Positions 53,093-61,944 of a DNA stretch of 64,000 nucleotides are shown piece by piece. Under the pieces are notes generated by a model. It worked only from the letters and a program-made list of their open reading frames with translations. It was not told where the DNA came from and made no database searches. Numbering within the stretch: the stretch's first letter is position 1; each line of letters opens with the position of its first letter. The translations under genes were made by a program, and so were the position numbers. This stretch comes from Virgibacillus necropolis (GTDB lineage Bacteria > Bacillota > Bacilli > Bacillales > Amphibacillaceae), in assembly GCF_002224365.1 (NCBI RefSeq), contig NZ_CP022437.1, positions 1,178,001 to 1,242,000 on the forward strand, given 5' to 3'.

Positions 53093-53946
53093 ATGAAATT
53101 AATAGCTATTGATATGGATGGGACTCTACTTTCTACAGATGGCTCGATTAGTGAAGGAAATAGAGATACAATCCTTGAGGCACAAAGGCAGGGAAATATC
53201 GTTTCTATATCATCAGGGCGTTCCTTGCATGATGCAAAACAAATTTTGCATCATGCGGGTTTAGAATGTCCAATTATAACGGGAAACGGTGGGCTTTCAT
53301 TCGAATCTGATGAGATTATTGAACATCATATCCTTTCTGCAGAGGTTCTATCAGCAATGATGGATTTGTTAGAAAAAAGTGGATTATATTATGAGATCTA
53401 TACCAATGAAGGCATTTTAATTAGAAAAAACGGGAGAGCTCTTTTGGATAAAGAAATGGATGCTATAAAGGATCATTCAAGCAGCCCCGAGTTAAAAAAG
53501 GCAACGCGTGTCATTGATATTCAATATGAACAGAACGGTTTAATTTTTGTGGATGATTACCAAGGAATAGATTTTACTGATAAAGGCGTTTACAAATTGT
53601 TTGTTCTTTCCTTTGATAAAGAAAAACTAGAGAAGCTTCGGGGGAATTAACGGATAAAGAAGTATCTCTTACTTCATCTGGAACCGAAAAGCTCGAAATT
53701 GGCCACTCTCAGGCAAGTAAAGGGAATGCGTTAAAATTCCTTGCAAGTCATTTTGGAATACCAGTAGAAGATACAGTTGCAATCGGCGATAATCTAAATG
53801 ACATTTCCATGTTCGAAATTGCTGGGAGGTGTATTGCGATGGAAAATGCTGAAGAGATTGTAAAAAAACAAGCTACATATATTACAAAGCATCATAATGA
53901 CGATGGAGTGGCGTACGCTTTGAGGGAATATGTATTAGATGCTTGA
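53093..53946 (+). pseudogene. Cof-type HAD phosphatase gene with a frameshift
   Basis: The first 185 codons (MKLIAIDMDGTLLSTDGS..., with the HAD Asp pair and ISSGRSLHDA) stop at 53650. The second half continues at once in another frame as LTDKEVSLTSSGTEKLEIG, SKGNALKFLASHFGI and VAIGDNLNDISMFEIAG, ending 53946. The break is a run of five G at 53638-53642, where three would keep the frame (854 bases = 284 codons plus 2). All HAD motifs survive, so this is a recent 2-base insertion or a sequencing error. Intact, it would make a 283-residue sugar-phosphate phosphatase following the PTS operon. Confidence 0.8.
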
Positions 53947-54004
53947 AAATATCTGACCTTCTAAAAATAACTCAACTGAGAATGTCTTAATGTGTATAAA
54001 AACT

Positions 54005-54045
54005 ATTTAAAAGAGCAGTCGCCATAGCGGCTACTCTTTTAAATT
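54005..54045. terminator. Terminator between the HAD and serine hydrolase genes
   Basis: TAAAAGAGCAGTCGCC faces GCGGCTACTCTTTTA with a short loop, with T-rich flanks for both directions. Confidence 0.75.
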
Positions 54046-54046
54046 A

Positions 54047-55330
54047 TTACTCATCCATAGATTCATAAACTGTCGTAGCTATATCTGCAGACAGCGACCC
54101 TGTACTAGGGTAAGATCCACTTTCTAATTGACCATTATTCTGTTTGTTGGTTAATACGATGATTTGTAAGTTATGTGCTGGGTCGAAAATCACTTGCGTC
54201 CCTGTAAAACCAGTATGTCCATATGCTTCCCCAGAATGTAGTTCACCCATATACCATTCTTTAATCAGTTCCCATCCAAATCCTTGGCCATATCGTTGTG
54301 GCTGTGTAAATGAATTGATTACCTCTTCGTCATATAATTTTACTTTTCCATAGCTTCCACCATTTAACATCGTTTGTCCTAGGACTGCTAGATCGCGAGC
54401 GGTTGAAAACAGTCCTGCATGTCCTGCTACACCGTTATTTGCATAATAACTATTTCCATCACTAACTTCCCCGATGAGCGTATAGTCTCTCCATCTTTTG
54501 AAATCATCAGCATCTTCTTCCACATAATATCCGAAGTTTGGATCGTCTATCATCTTGTATTCAAAAGGATTACCCCAGGAAGTGGCTGCGATTTTCTTAT
54601 TTAATTTTTCAGGTGGGGTAAACATTGTATCCTTCATTTTCAAAGGTTTATAGATAGCTGTTTCTAAATAGACATCTAAACGCTTACCAGTTACTTTTTC
54701 AATAACGAACCCAAGTGTCATAAAACTAAAATCGCTATATCGACGATCTGTGCCAGTCTCATATTCTAATGGTAGTTTATTGATATATTGAAGAACCTCT
54801 CTTGAGTTATTAGCGTGTAAATAAGTAGGTTGCCAAGGTGTTAATCCAGATGTGTGTGTTAACAAATCGGCAATTGTTACTGCTCCTTTGCCATTTTGAG
54901 CAAACTCTGGAATATAATTAGACACTTTATCATCAACAGCTATTTTTCCTTCACTAACCAGTTTCATTATCCCCTGTGTTGTACCCATTACTTTTGTTAT
55001 AGAAGCTAAATCAAAGATAGTCTTTGGCTTCATTTTTCTAGGATGATTAAGTAATTGACCCATATCGTACTTTTGAGCATAGCCATACGCACTTTCTTTC
55101 ACTATTTTGTTGTCTTTTGCAACTAATACCACCGCACCAGACGTTATCCCGTTGTTAATCGCTTCTTTTACAATCTTATCTATTTCACTTAATTTTTCTT
55201 TATCCATTCCAACTGATTGTGGACTTCCGTGACTAAGTTTAGAAGATTTGGCTGAAACAGAACCTATCGATTGAAAGGTCACTCCAAAAGTTAAGACAAC
55301 TAGTAACAGAATTAAAATGCTTTTTTTCAT
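54047..55330 (-). CDS. Secreted serine hydrolase, beta-lactamase/PBP class C family
   Basis: 427 residues with a signal peptide (charged MKKS, hydrophobic core, AKA-like SVSAKS site near 28). Catalytic Ser110-x-x-Lys113 in LASITK, the Tyr motif YSDFSF near 199 and HTGFTGT replacing KTG near the C-terminus mark a class C beta-lactamase-like esterase or D-amino-acid peptidase, like B. subtilis YbbE. Not expected to be a true beta-lactamase. Ribosome binding site GGAGGAG. Transcribed divergently from yhfZ. Confidence 0.82.
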   Translation of the reverse strand: MKKSILILLLVVLTFGVTFQSIGSVSAKSSKLSHGSPQSVGMDKEKLSEIDKIVKEAINNGITSGAVVLVAKDNKIVKESAYGYAQKYDMGQLLNHPRKMKPKTIFDLASITKVMGTTQGIMKLVSEGKIAVDDKVSNYIPEFAQNGKGAVTIADLLTHTSGLTPWQPTYLHANNSREVLQYINKLPLEYETGTDRRYSDFSFMTLGFVIEKVTGKRLDVYLETAIYKPLKMKDTMFTPPEKLNKKIAATSWGNPFEYKMIDDPNFGYYVEEDADDFKRWRDYTLIGEVSDGNSYYANNGVAGHAGLFSTARDLAVLGQTMLNGGSYGKVKLYDEEVINSFTQPQRYGQGFGWELIKEWYMGELHSGEAYGHTGFTGTQVIFDPAHNLQIIVLTNKQNNGQLESGSYPSTGSLSADIATTVYESMDE

Positions 55331-55387
55331 AAACTAATCTCCTCCGTTAAAAAGTGTAATAAATTTCTGAACTATAAAATAACTATT

Positions 55388-55409
55388 AATATACAATATA
55401 ATGTATATT
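55388..55409. promoter_or_regulatory. Inverted repeat in the yhfZ/serine hydrolase divergent region
   Basis: AATATACA (55388-55395) and TGTATATT (55402-55409) form a perfect 8-base inverted repeat with 6 bases between. Possible operator for one of the divergent genes. Confidence 0.4.
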
Positions 55410-55514
55410 GGGTTGGTTTTCAAGGATGCCAAAAGTCTCATGTTTAACTGTTATAGCAGATCACTAGGTGAACGGTATGTTTGACAATAAAACAAAAATT
55501 TCTACAAAAGGGTC

Positions 55515-55547
55515 TTGTAATAAAATAATGAAAGCGCTATACTTTCA
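55515..55547 (+). promoter_or_regulatory. Promoter of the yhf operon with overlapping palindrome
   Basis: TTGTAA (55515-55520), 17 bases, TATACT (55538-55543), 40 bases before yhfZ. TGAAAG (55529-55534) and CTTTCA (55542-55547) form an inverted repeat covering the -10, a fitting place for autorepression. Its left half (ATGAAAGCG) also resembles half a cre site. Confidence 0.55.
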
Positions 55548-55583
55548 ATATACTAAATACTGTATTTTCAAAAAGGAGTAAAA

Positions 55584-56516
55584 ATGAGTAGAATTTGGGA
55601 TAGTTTATTTTCAAAGAATGGCTTAGCAGCAAAAGAAATTGCAATGAAGTTAGTGCAAGTAGAGGAAGGAGGAAGAATCCCGAGAGTAGATGATCTTGTG
55701 GAAGAACTGGGCTTGGGTCGGGGAACGGTGCAGGGGGCATTAAGGGTATTAGAAAATCTTCATGCAGTCCGCCTGGAATCCAAAGGACATTTAGGTACCT
55801 TTTTAATGAACAAGGATCTGCATTTACTAAAAGAAATAGCCGGGGTGGGTTCATTGATGGGAGCTATGCCTTTACCATACTCACCACAGTACGAGGGATT
55901 AGCAACTGGTTTGATTGAAACATCGGAACAAATGATAAACCGCCTTGACTTAGCGTATATGAGAGGATCCAAGTACAGGTTAGAAGCATTAAAATCACGG
56001 CGATACGATTTCATTATTATGTCCCATTTAGCAGCCGAAGAAGAACTGAAAAATGATGATAATCTACTAATTGCACAAAACTTTGGACCAAAAACATATG
56101 TATCCTCCCATCAAATATTTTTTGCGAATTCACAGGATAGTTATATAAAAGAAGGGATGCGTATTGGGATTGATCATACGTCAATCGACCAATCAAAGAT
56201 AACGCTACACGAATGTGAAGGTATCGATGTTGAATTAGTACCAGTAAACTATATGCAGCTTTTCGATAATTTAATGAATGGAACGCTTGATGCCGCAGTG
56301 TGGAACTCGGATGAGAACAGAGCTAAGCGCGCTTTTAAAATAGGTGCTTTTAAATCTGAAAAAGCACGTAGCGTTTCTGAAAAGGCTTCTACAGCTGTGA
56401 TTGTAATTGAAAAGGATCGAAAAGATGAATTAGATCAGATTTTACAGCTTGATAAACAAAAAATTGTTTTCATTCAACAACTAGTGGTGGATAAGAAAAA
56501 GCTACCACATTATTAG
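55584..56516 (+). CDS. yhfZ: YhfZ-like regulator
   Basis: 310 residues: N-terminal winged HTH of GntR-like type (GGRIPRVDDLVEELGLGRGTVQGALRVLEN) and a C-terminal periplasmic-binding-like domain typical of YhfZ. It opens the operon homologous to E. coli yhfZYXWVUTS and is the likely local regulator. In this operon all eight yhf-type genes run in one direction over 7.6 kb. Ribosome binding site AAAGGAG. Effector unknown. Confidence 0.82.
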   Translation: MSRIWDSLFSKNGLAAKEIAMKLVQVEEGGRIPRVDDLVEELGLGRGTVQGALRVLENLHAVRLESKGHLGTFLMNKDLHLLKEIAGVGSLMGAMPLPYSPQYEGLATGLIETSEQMINRLDLAYMRGSKYRLEALKSRRYDFIIMSHLAAEEELKNDDNLLIAQNFGPKTYVSSHQIFFANSQDSYIKEGMRIGIDHTSIDQSKITLHECEGIDVELVPVNYMQLFDNLMNGTLDAAVWNSDENRAKRAFKIGAFKSEKARSVSEKASTAVIVIEKDRKDELDQILQLDKQKIVFIQQLVVDKKKLPHY

Positions 56517-56538
56517 AGCAGGGGAGGAATATTGCTTT

Positions 56539-56913
56539 ATGAATAGAGCCGAACTCGAAGAAAGACTTCTATTGTTAGTAGATCAACAGGTTATTACAAC
56601 GCATGCGAGCGATGTTACGAAACTAGCATTCGAAAGGCTGATAGATAGTCTAAATGTTCGTGAACTAGAGCAAGCAGAAATGCTGTTTACTCATTTGCCA
56701 ACTGCTTTATCAAGAATAGGAAATGGCGAGTCAGTTGAGGGTCCAGCGCCTGAAATAATGAGTGAAATAAAAACTTCACCGCATTTTCATCTCGCAGAAA
56801 AACAAGTTATTTTTATTGAAGGGCAGTGGGGTAAGGAACTACCTCTAGAAGAAAAGGAATATTTATATATGCATTATACGAATGTCATAAATTTAACTGT
56901 TGAAGGAGAATGA
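56539..56913 (+). CDS. yhfY: YhfY-like PRD-domain protein
   Basis: 124 residues resembling a single PTS regulation domain; conserved histidines are in TTHASDVTKLAFERL and MHYTNVI. PRDs are phosphorylated by PTS proteins in antiterminators, but here the domain stands alone. Second gene of the operon, with GGGAGG 11 bases upstream of the ATG. Its function in E. coli is not known to me. Confidence 0.75.
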   Translation: MNRAELEERLLLLVDQQVITTHASDVTKLAFERLIDSLNVRELEQAEMLFTHLPTALSRIGNGESVEGPAPEIMSEIKTSPHFHLAEKQVIFIEGQWGKELPLEEKEYLYMHYTNVINLTVEGE

Positions 56914-56915
56914 TT

Positions 56916-57275
56916 ATGAAAATTGTAATTGGCGGACAAGTAGAAAAAAAGGAAATGCAGGCATTAATTAAAGAAATTGATTCGTCGATTGAAACAGTCA
57001 TCAAGTCGGATATAGATGCTGCTATGCAGATAAAGACGGGAAAAGCAGATTATTATTTAGGAGCGTGTCACACAGGTGGTGGCGGTGCGCTTGCAATGGC
57101 AATTGCTCTTGTTGGAATGGATCAATGTGAAACGGTTTCAATGCCAGGCAAGAAACCAGTGGAAAACAAAGTGATAGAGGCGATTAAAAGTGGAAAAAAA
57201 GCATTTGGATTTACAGGAGATCACATGGAAACTGCAGTACCAATGATTCTCAAAGCTTTAAAAAATAATAAGTAA
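56916..57275 (+). CDS. yhfU: YhfU-like DUF2620 protein
   Basis: 119 residues of DUF2620. The central GACHTGGGGALAMAIALVG segment, with one cysteine and a glycine-rich turn, recalls PTS EIIB-like small domains, without proof. ATG 56916 is 7 bases after AAGGAG; ATG 56910 is too near. The gene starts just after the yhfY stop. Confidence 0.75.
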   Translation: MKIVIGGQVEKKEMQALIKEIDSSIETVIKSDIDAAMQIKTGKADYYLGACHTGGGGALAMAIALVGMDQCETVSMPGKKPVENKVIEAIKSGKKAFGFTGDHMETAVPMILKALKNNK

Positions 57276-57390
57276 TTGATTTGCATTAGAGGATAGTATA
57301 AAAAAATTCAAGGATATAGTATAAGAAATACTTCGTCATTCGCTATTAAAGACGAGGCAAATGTCGAGTTTTTCTAAAGGGGGATTATTT

Positions 57391-58680
57391 ATGGAGTTAG
57401 TATTTGTCGTATTAATAGGGGCAGTAGCCGCAGTGTTAGCTAACTTAAATATTGCGGTGTTTAACGATGGATTACGTCCGATAGTGGGGGAACATATTGA
57501 AGGGCGTTTGAAACGTAGGGAGCTCGGGTTAACTGCGTTTGCAATGAGCTTTGGACTAGTTATTGGTTTTGGTATTCCTTTTACGATTACAGCTAGTATT
57601 ATATTAATTCATAGTATTTTATTAGGTACAGATATTATTGGTTTAATAGCTCCAAAAAATAAATGGGGTACGCCCGTCGCTGCTGTAGTAGGTGGTTTAT
57701 ATGGTTGGGGTTTATTAGCTGGATTAGAAGGCTTCGTGGCGTTATTTGAAAAGTTACCTGTTAACTTTTTAGAACCAATGGGTGCAGTGGGTACACCAGT
57801 TGTCGTTACCTTTATGGCCTTCCCTGCATTAGCTGTTGCAATGCAATTCAGTGTTAAAAAAGGTGTTTTAACATTTATCGTAGCAGCCTTGGTTAGACAG
57901 TTAGCAGTTTTCGTGAATGAAAGCGGTTTTATTAGTATTGGCGGTAATGTAATTAGTTTAAACCAGGAAGGTATGGCACTAATCGCAGGAATGATCTTCC
58001 TTTTTGGCTATGCAATGCGTGAAAAGTCAGAAGATGGCGCCTCTGTTGATTTAGCTTCTATCTTTAGTGAAAAGGTAAAATCTATCAAGAAGAATGTAGC
58101 ATTCTTTATGGTGATTGGTGCATTAATTGCTGGTGCAACTAATTTATTGCTAATGGCTGGCGACCCAATTTCGCTTAGCTTATTAGCAGAGGGTAAACAA
58201 ACTGATGCTGGTATTGCTGCAGCTGCTAGAGCAATTGGATTCATTCCTTTAGTAGCGAGTACAGCTATTGCAACGGGTGTATATAGCCCAGTAGGTTTTA
58301 CATTAATTTTTGTTGTAGGATTGTTTTCACCGAATGTGTGGATTGCAGTTGTTGTTGGTGCAATTGTTATTTTCTTAGAGGTTATGCTGTTAGGTTCAAT
58401 TGCTAAATTCTTAGATAAATATCCAGGCGTTAGAAATTCTGGAGAAAACATCCGAAGCGCAATGACAAGATTGATTGAGGTTGCTTTGCTAATTGGTGGT
58501 GCAAATGCGTCAAACGCGATCGCACCAGGATTCGGCTTCTTCTTTATTGCAGGATTTTATTTATTAAACGAAATAGCAGGGCGCCCGATTGTACGTATGG
58601 CAGTAGGACCAGTAGGCGCAATCGCGGTAGGTATTATTGCAAATATTTTGGTAGCTTTAGGAATAATGACAATCGGTTAA
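57391..58680 (+). CDS. yhfT: YhfT-like membrane transporter
   Basis: 429 residues, about 11-12 hydrophobic helices, the only membrane protein of the operon. Recognised as YhfT by its start MELVFVVLIGAVAAVLANLN and NDGLRPIVGEHIEGRLKRRELG (cited in part). It is probably the uptake or export route for the pathway's substrate. ATG 57391 has AAAGGGGG upstream; the frame opens earlier at 57361 without a site. Confidence 0.8.
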   Translation: MELVFVVLIGAVAAVLANLNIAVFNDGLRPIVGEHIEGRLKRRELGLTAFAMSFGLVIGFGIPFTITASIILIHSILLGTDIIGLIAPKNKWGTPVAAVVGGLYGWGLLAGLEGFVALFEKLPVNFLEPMGAVGTPVVVTFMAFPALAVAMQFSVKKGVLTFIVAALVRQLAVFVNESGFISIGGNVISLNQEGMALIAGMIFLFGYAMREKSEDGASVDLASIFSEKVKSIKKNVAFFMVIGALIAGATNLLLMAGDPISLSLLAEGKQTDAGIAAAARAIGFIPLVASTAIATGVYSPVGFTLIFVVGLFSPNVWIAVVVGAIVIFLEVMLLGSIAKFLDKYPGVRNSGENIRSAMTRLIEVALLIGGANASNAIAPGFGFFFIAGFYLLNEIAGRPIVRMAVGPVGAIAVGIIANILVALGIMTIG

Positions 58681-58701
58681 TAACAACTAGGAGTGAGGCA
58701 G

Positions 58702-59613
58702 TTGATACAAACAGTTACGGGTAAAATAAAGAAGGAAGACTTTGGAATATGCGCTGCACATGAGCATTTATCGATTGATTTATCGAGAATAAAAAATGAT
58801 CCAGATACTATTTTAGATGATGAGCACGGTATGATTGCTGAGCTTTACTATTTTCATCGTGCTGGCGGTCGTTCGTTGATTGAATTAACGAATGATGGGA
58901 TGGGAAGAGATGTAAAGCGCTTAAAACGATTAAGCGAAGCAACGTATGTTCATATTGTTACGTGTACCGGGTTTTATAAAGATCCCTTCATCCCAGCATT
59001 TGCAGAAAGATGGGGTCAAGATCAGTTTGCTGCCCATTTTATTCAGGAAATTACACAGGGTATTGATGGTACGGATATTTTTCCTGGAGTAATTGGTGAA
59101 GTTGGAACGAGTGTGGATGAAATAAAGCCGGTTGAAAATGAATTAATTCTAGGTGCTGGCAAAGCAGCATTGGAAACCGGATTGCCTGTTTCAACACATA
59201 CGTCGCTCGGGACACTAGGAAGCAAACAGGTTGAAATGCTATTTGGACTTGGGTTATTGAGGGATCAGATTATTATCGGTCATCAGGATCTAAATACAAA
59301 TAAGGAAGAAGTATTAGATGTTCTTCAATCAGGTGTATATATTGGATTTGACACGATTGGGAAAAACAATTACAGAGCTGACGAAGACCGATTATCTTTT
59401 TTAATAGATTTTATTGAAAGAGGATTTCATAAACAAATTTTGTTATCGGCCGATTTAACAAGGAAATCACATTGGAGAAAACATGGCGGGCCTGGATATG
59501 ACTTAGTATTAAATGATTTTATACCAGCCTTGAAAGAGCGTGGGGTTTCTGATGAAGTAGTTACGGACTTATTAGTTCATAATCCAGCAAATGCATTTTC
59601 AATAAAGGAGTAA
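58702..59613 (+). CDS. php: Phosphotriesterase homology protein (Php)
   Basis: 303 residues, amidohydrolase-superfamily TIM barrel. Metal ligands: His20 and His22 in CAAHEHL, His166 in STHTS, His194 in IGHQD and Asp251 in LSADLTR. As in E. coli Php, the bridging carboxylated Lys of true phosphotriesterases is replaced by Glu133 (IGEVGTS). Natural substrate not known to me; lactone or phosphoester hydrolysis are options. TTG 58702 lies 8 bases after AGGAG, so I chose it over GTG 58693, which is inside that site. Confidence 0.85.
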   Translation: MIQTVTGKIKKEDFGICAAHEHLSIDLSRIKNDPDTILDDEHGMIAELYYFHRAGGRSLIELTNDGMGRDVKRLKRLSEATYVHIVTCTGFYKDPFIPAFAERWGQDQFAAHFIQEITQGIDGTDIFPGVIGEVGTSVDEIKPVENELILGAGKAALETGLPVSTHTSLGTLGSKQVEMLFGLGLLRDQIIIGHQDLNTNKEEVLDVLQSGVYIGFDTIGKNNYRADEDRLSFLIDFIERGFHKQILLSADLTRKSHWRKHGGPGYDLVLNDFIPALKERGVSDEVVTDLLVHNPANAFSIKE

Positions 59614-59618
59614 TAACA

Positions 59619-60737
59619 ATGGTTTATGATTCAATACGATTAAAATACGCAGATTCCGTACTTCCAAGTTTAACAATTGAAGAAGCGCAAAACCTGCAAT
59701 TCAAATTGGTCGGGAGCATGAGTAAGCACTTTACAGGGGACCAATTTTTATCCATGGGTGATTTAGGCGTTGCACCACGATATAAAAAGCCCGAACAAAC
59801 GGAACGAGTAGAATGTGCTATAGCTGATTTCTTTGGAGCGGGAAAGACAGCACTGGTTCGTGGCGCAGGAACTGGTGCAATCCGAATTATAGTAAGCACG
59901 TTACTTTCTGCAGGTGAAACTATGTTTATTCATACGGCTCCTGTTTATACGACAACAAAAGATACCATAAAGATGTTAGGTATCCAAACAAAAGCTGTTG
60001 ATTTTAATGATTTAAAGGCTGTTGAAAAGGCTGTTGTTGATGATCAAGTATGCAAGTTGTTCTATGTTCAGCATGCAAGACAGCAACCAACAGATACGTA
60101 TGATTTAAGGGCTTTGATAGAAACAGTCAAGGGTGTGCGCCCAGATTTACAGGTAGTAGTTGATGATAATTATTGTGCAATGAAAACACATGGAATTGGT
60201 ATTGAATACGGTGCAGATTACTCTACTTTCTCCGGTTTCAAAATCCTTGGGCCTGAAGGAATTGGTGTTATAGCAGGGAAAGAAGAAGCAATAAATACTT
60301 TGCAGGAGCGGAACTATTCTGGCGGTGGACAGGTACAAGGCCATGAAGCGATGGAGTTATTGCGTATGATGACGTTTGCTCCAGTTTCGCTTGCCATACA
60401 AAATGCGCAAGTTGAAGAAGTTTGTAAGCAATTAAATGAAGGCGCCATCGAGGGAATAGAATCTGCGTATATGACTAACGCACAATCCAAAAATGTTATT
60501 GTTGAGTTAAAGGATCCAATTGCACAAGAAGTGATTAAACGAAGCAATAGTCTAGGAGCGGCTACACATCCAGTTGGAGCAGAGTCGAAATACGAAATTG
60601 TACCAATGATTTACCGTGTCTCGGGAAGTTTTATTGAGGCGCAACCACGCCTTGAAAAATATGGACTTCGTATAAATCCAATGAAGTCAGGGGCTAGAAC
60701 AGTATTAAATATATTAGAAAAAGCAATTAAATCTTGA
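59619..60737 (+). CDS. yhfS: YhfS-like PLP-dependent enzyme
   Basis: 372 residues, fold-type I PLP enzyme (aminotransferase/Cys-Met metabolism-like). Lys208 in TFSGFKILGPEG is the cofactor lysine, Asp182-Asp183-Asn184 in VVVDDNY the ring-nitrogen partner, and RGAGTGAIRI binds PLP phosphate. The reaction is not known from sequence. AAAGGAGT site, 5 bases after php. Confidence 0.82.
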   Translation: MVYDSIRLKYADSVLPSLTIEEAQNLQFKLVGSMSKHFTGDQFLSMGDLGVAPRYKKPEQTERVECAIADFFGAGKTALVRGAGTGAIRIIVSTLLSAGETMFIHTAPVYTTTKDTIKMLGIQTKAVDFNDLKAVEKAVVDDQVCKLFYVQHARQQPTDTYDLRALIETVKGVRPDLQVVVDDNYCAMKTHGIGIEYGADYSTFSGFKILGPEGIGVIAGKEEAINTLQERNYSGGGQVQGHEAMELLRMMTFAPVSLAIQNAQVEEVCKQLNEGAIEGIESAYMTNAQSKNVIVELKDPIAQEVIKRSNSLGAATHPVGAESKYEIVPMIYRVSGSFIEAQPRLEKYGLRINPMKSGARTVLNILEKAIKS

Positions 60738-60778
60738 TAAATTAATGCTAGACAAGAAAGAAATAGGAGGATGCTTCC

Positions 60779-61939
60779 ATGTTTTTGGATGTAACAAAAC
60801 GTAGAAATCCAGAGCTAATACATGCTGGTGTTTCACTTCATCAAATGGGGGATATTCCTCCGAACACATATGTAATTGACGTCGATATTTTAAAAGAAAA
60901 TACCAGTAAGCTTGCTACGGCTGCTGAAAAATATAATCTTGAACTGTATTTTATGAGTAAACAACTAGGTCGTTTCCCGGAAATCGCAAACATTATTGCG
61001 GAAAATGGGATAAACAAGGCTGTAGCGGTCGATTTCGATGAAGGAAAAGTGTTAGCTGATCATGGAATAGCTATCGGAAACATCGGACATCTTGTTCAAC
61101 CTGGAAAACATCAATGGGAAGAAGTTCTAAGCTGGAAGCCGGAAGTAGCAACCATTTTTTCATATGAACGAGCAAAACAGTTATCGAGTACCGCGGTAGA
61201 GTTAGGTGTTAATCAGGATATTTTATTAAAAGTTGTTGGTCCTGAAGATAGTATATATGAAAGCCAAGAAGGCGGAATATTACTGGAGCACCTTCCTGAT
61301 GTAATTGATCAGATTATCGAGTTAGAGGGTATAACAATTGTTGGTGTTACTACTTTTCCAAACCTGCAATTAGCTACTGATAAGACACAAATGGTTCCAA
61401 CTAATAATTTATCCTCTTTATTAAAAGCTAGGGAAATTCTTGAGAAAAGAGGGATAAATGTAACGCAAGTGAATGGACCAAGTGGAACAAGTAGTGAAAC
61501 GATTCCTTTTTTAGCTAAACAGGGAGTTACGCATGGGGAGCCAGGTCACAGTTTAACTGGTACGACACCTTTACACGCATTTAAGGATTTGGCTGAGAAG
61601 CCAGCAATTGTGTATGTAAGCGAAGTATCACATAAATCTGAATTAAGCTACCACGTGATTGCAGGTGGATTTTATGGACGTTCCAATATGGAAGGTTGTT
61701 TGGTAGGTCATGATAGTAAGACAATTCTTTGTCGGTACACTGATGCCCTTAAAAAAAACCCTGAATCGATTGATTACTATGGCGCAATTGCTATTCCTAC
61801 TGATTTTTCAATTGAAATAGGTGATACGGCAATATTTGCATTCCGTACACAAATTTTTGTAACCCGAGCACATATTGCTTTAGTAGAGGGGATACAATCA
61901 GGAAATCCAACGCTAATTCATTTGGAAAGGAAGTGGTGA
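60779..61939 (+). CDS. yhfX: YhfX-like alanine racemase-fold enzyme
   Basis: 386 residues, fold-type III PLP barrel plus beta domain. YVIDVDILKEN starts the barrel and Lys61 in FMSKQLGRF is the expected cofactor lysine. Racemase, decarboxylase or D-amino-acid lyase chemistry are possible. AGGAGG site. Overlaps yhfW in its last codons if yhfW starts early. Confidence 0.82.
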   Translation: MFLDVTKRRNPELIHAGVSLHQMGDIPPNTYVIDVDILKENTSKLATAAEKYNLELYFMSKQLGRFPEIANIIAENGINKAVAVDFDEGKVLADHGIAIGNIGHLVQPGKHQWEEVLSWKPEVATIFSYERAKQLSSTAVELGVNQDILLKVVGPEDSIYESQEGGILLEHLPDVIDQIIELEGITIVGVTTFPNLQLATDKTQMVPTNNLSSLLKAREILEKRGINVTQVNGPSGTSSETIPFLAKQGVTHGEPGHSLTGTTPLHAFKDLAEKPAIVYVSEVSHKSELSYHVIAGGFYGRSNMEGCLVGHDSKTILCRYTDALKKNPESIDYYGAIAIPTDFSIEIGDTAIFAFRTQIFVTRAHIALVEGIQSGNPTLIHLERKW

Positions 61940-61944
61940 CTCAG

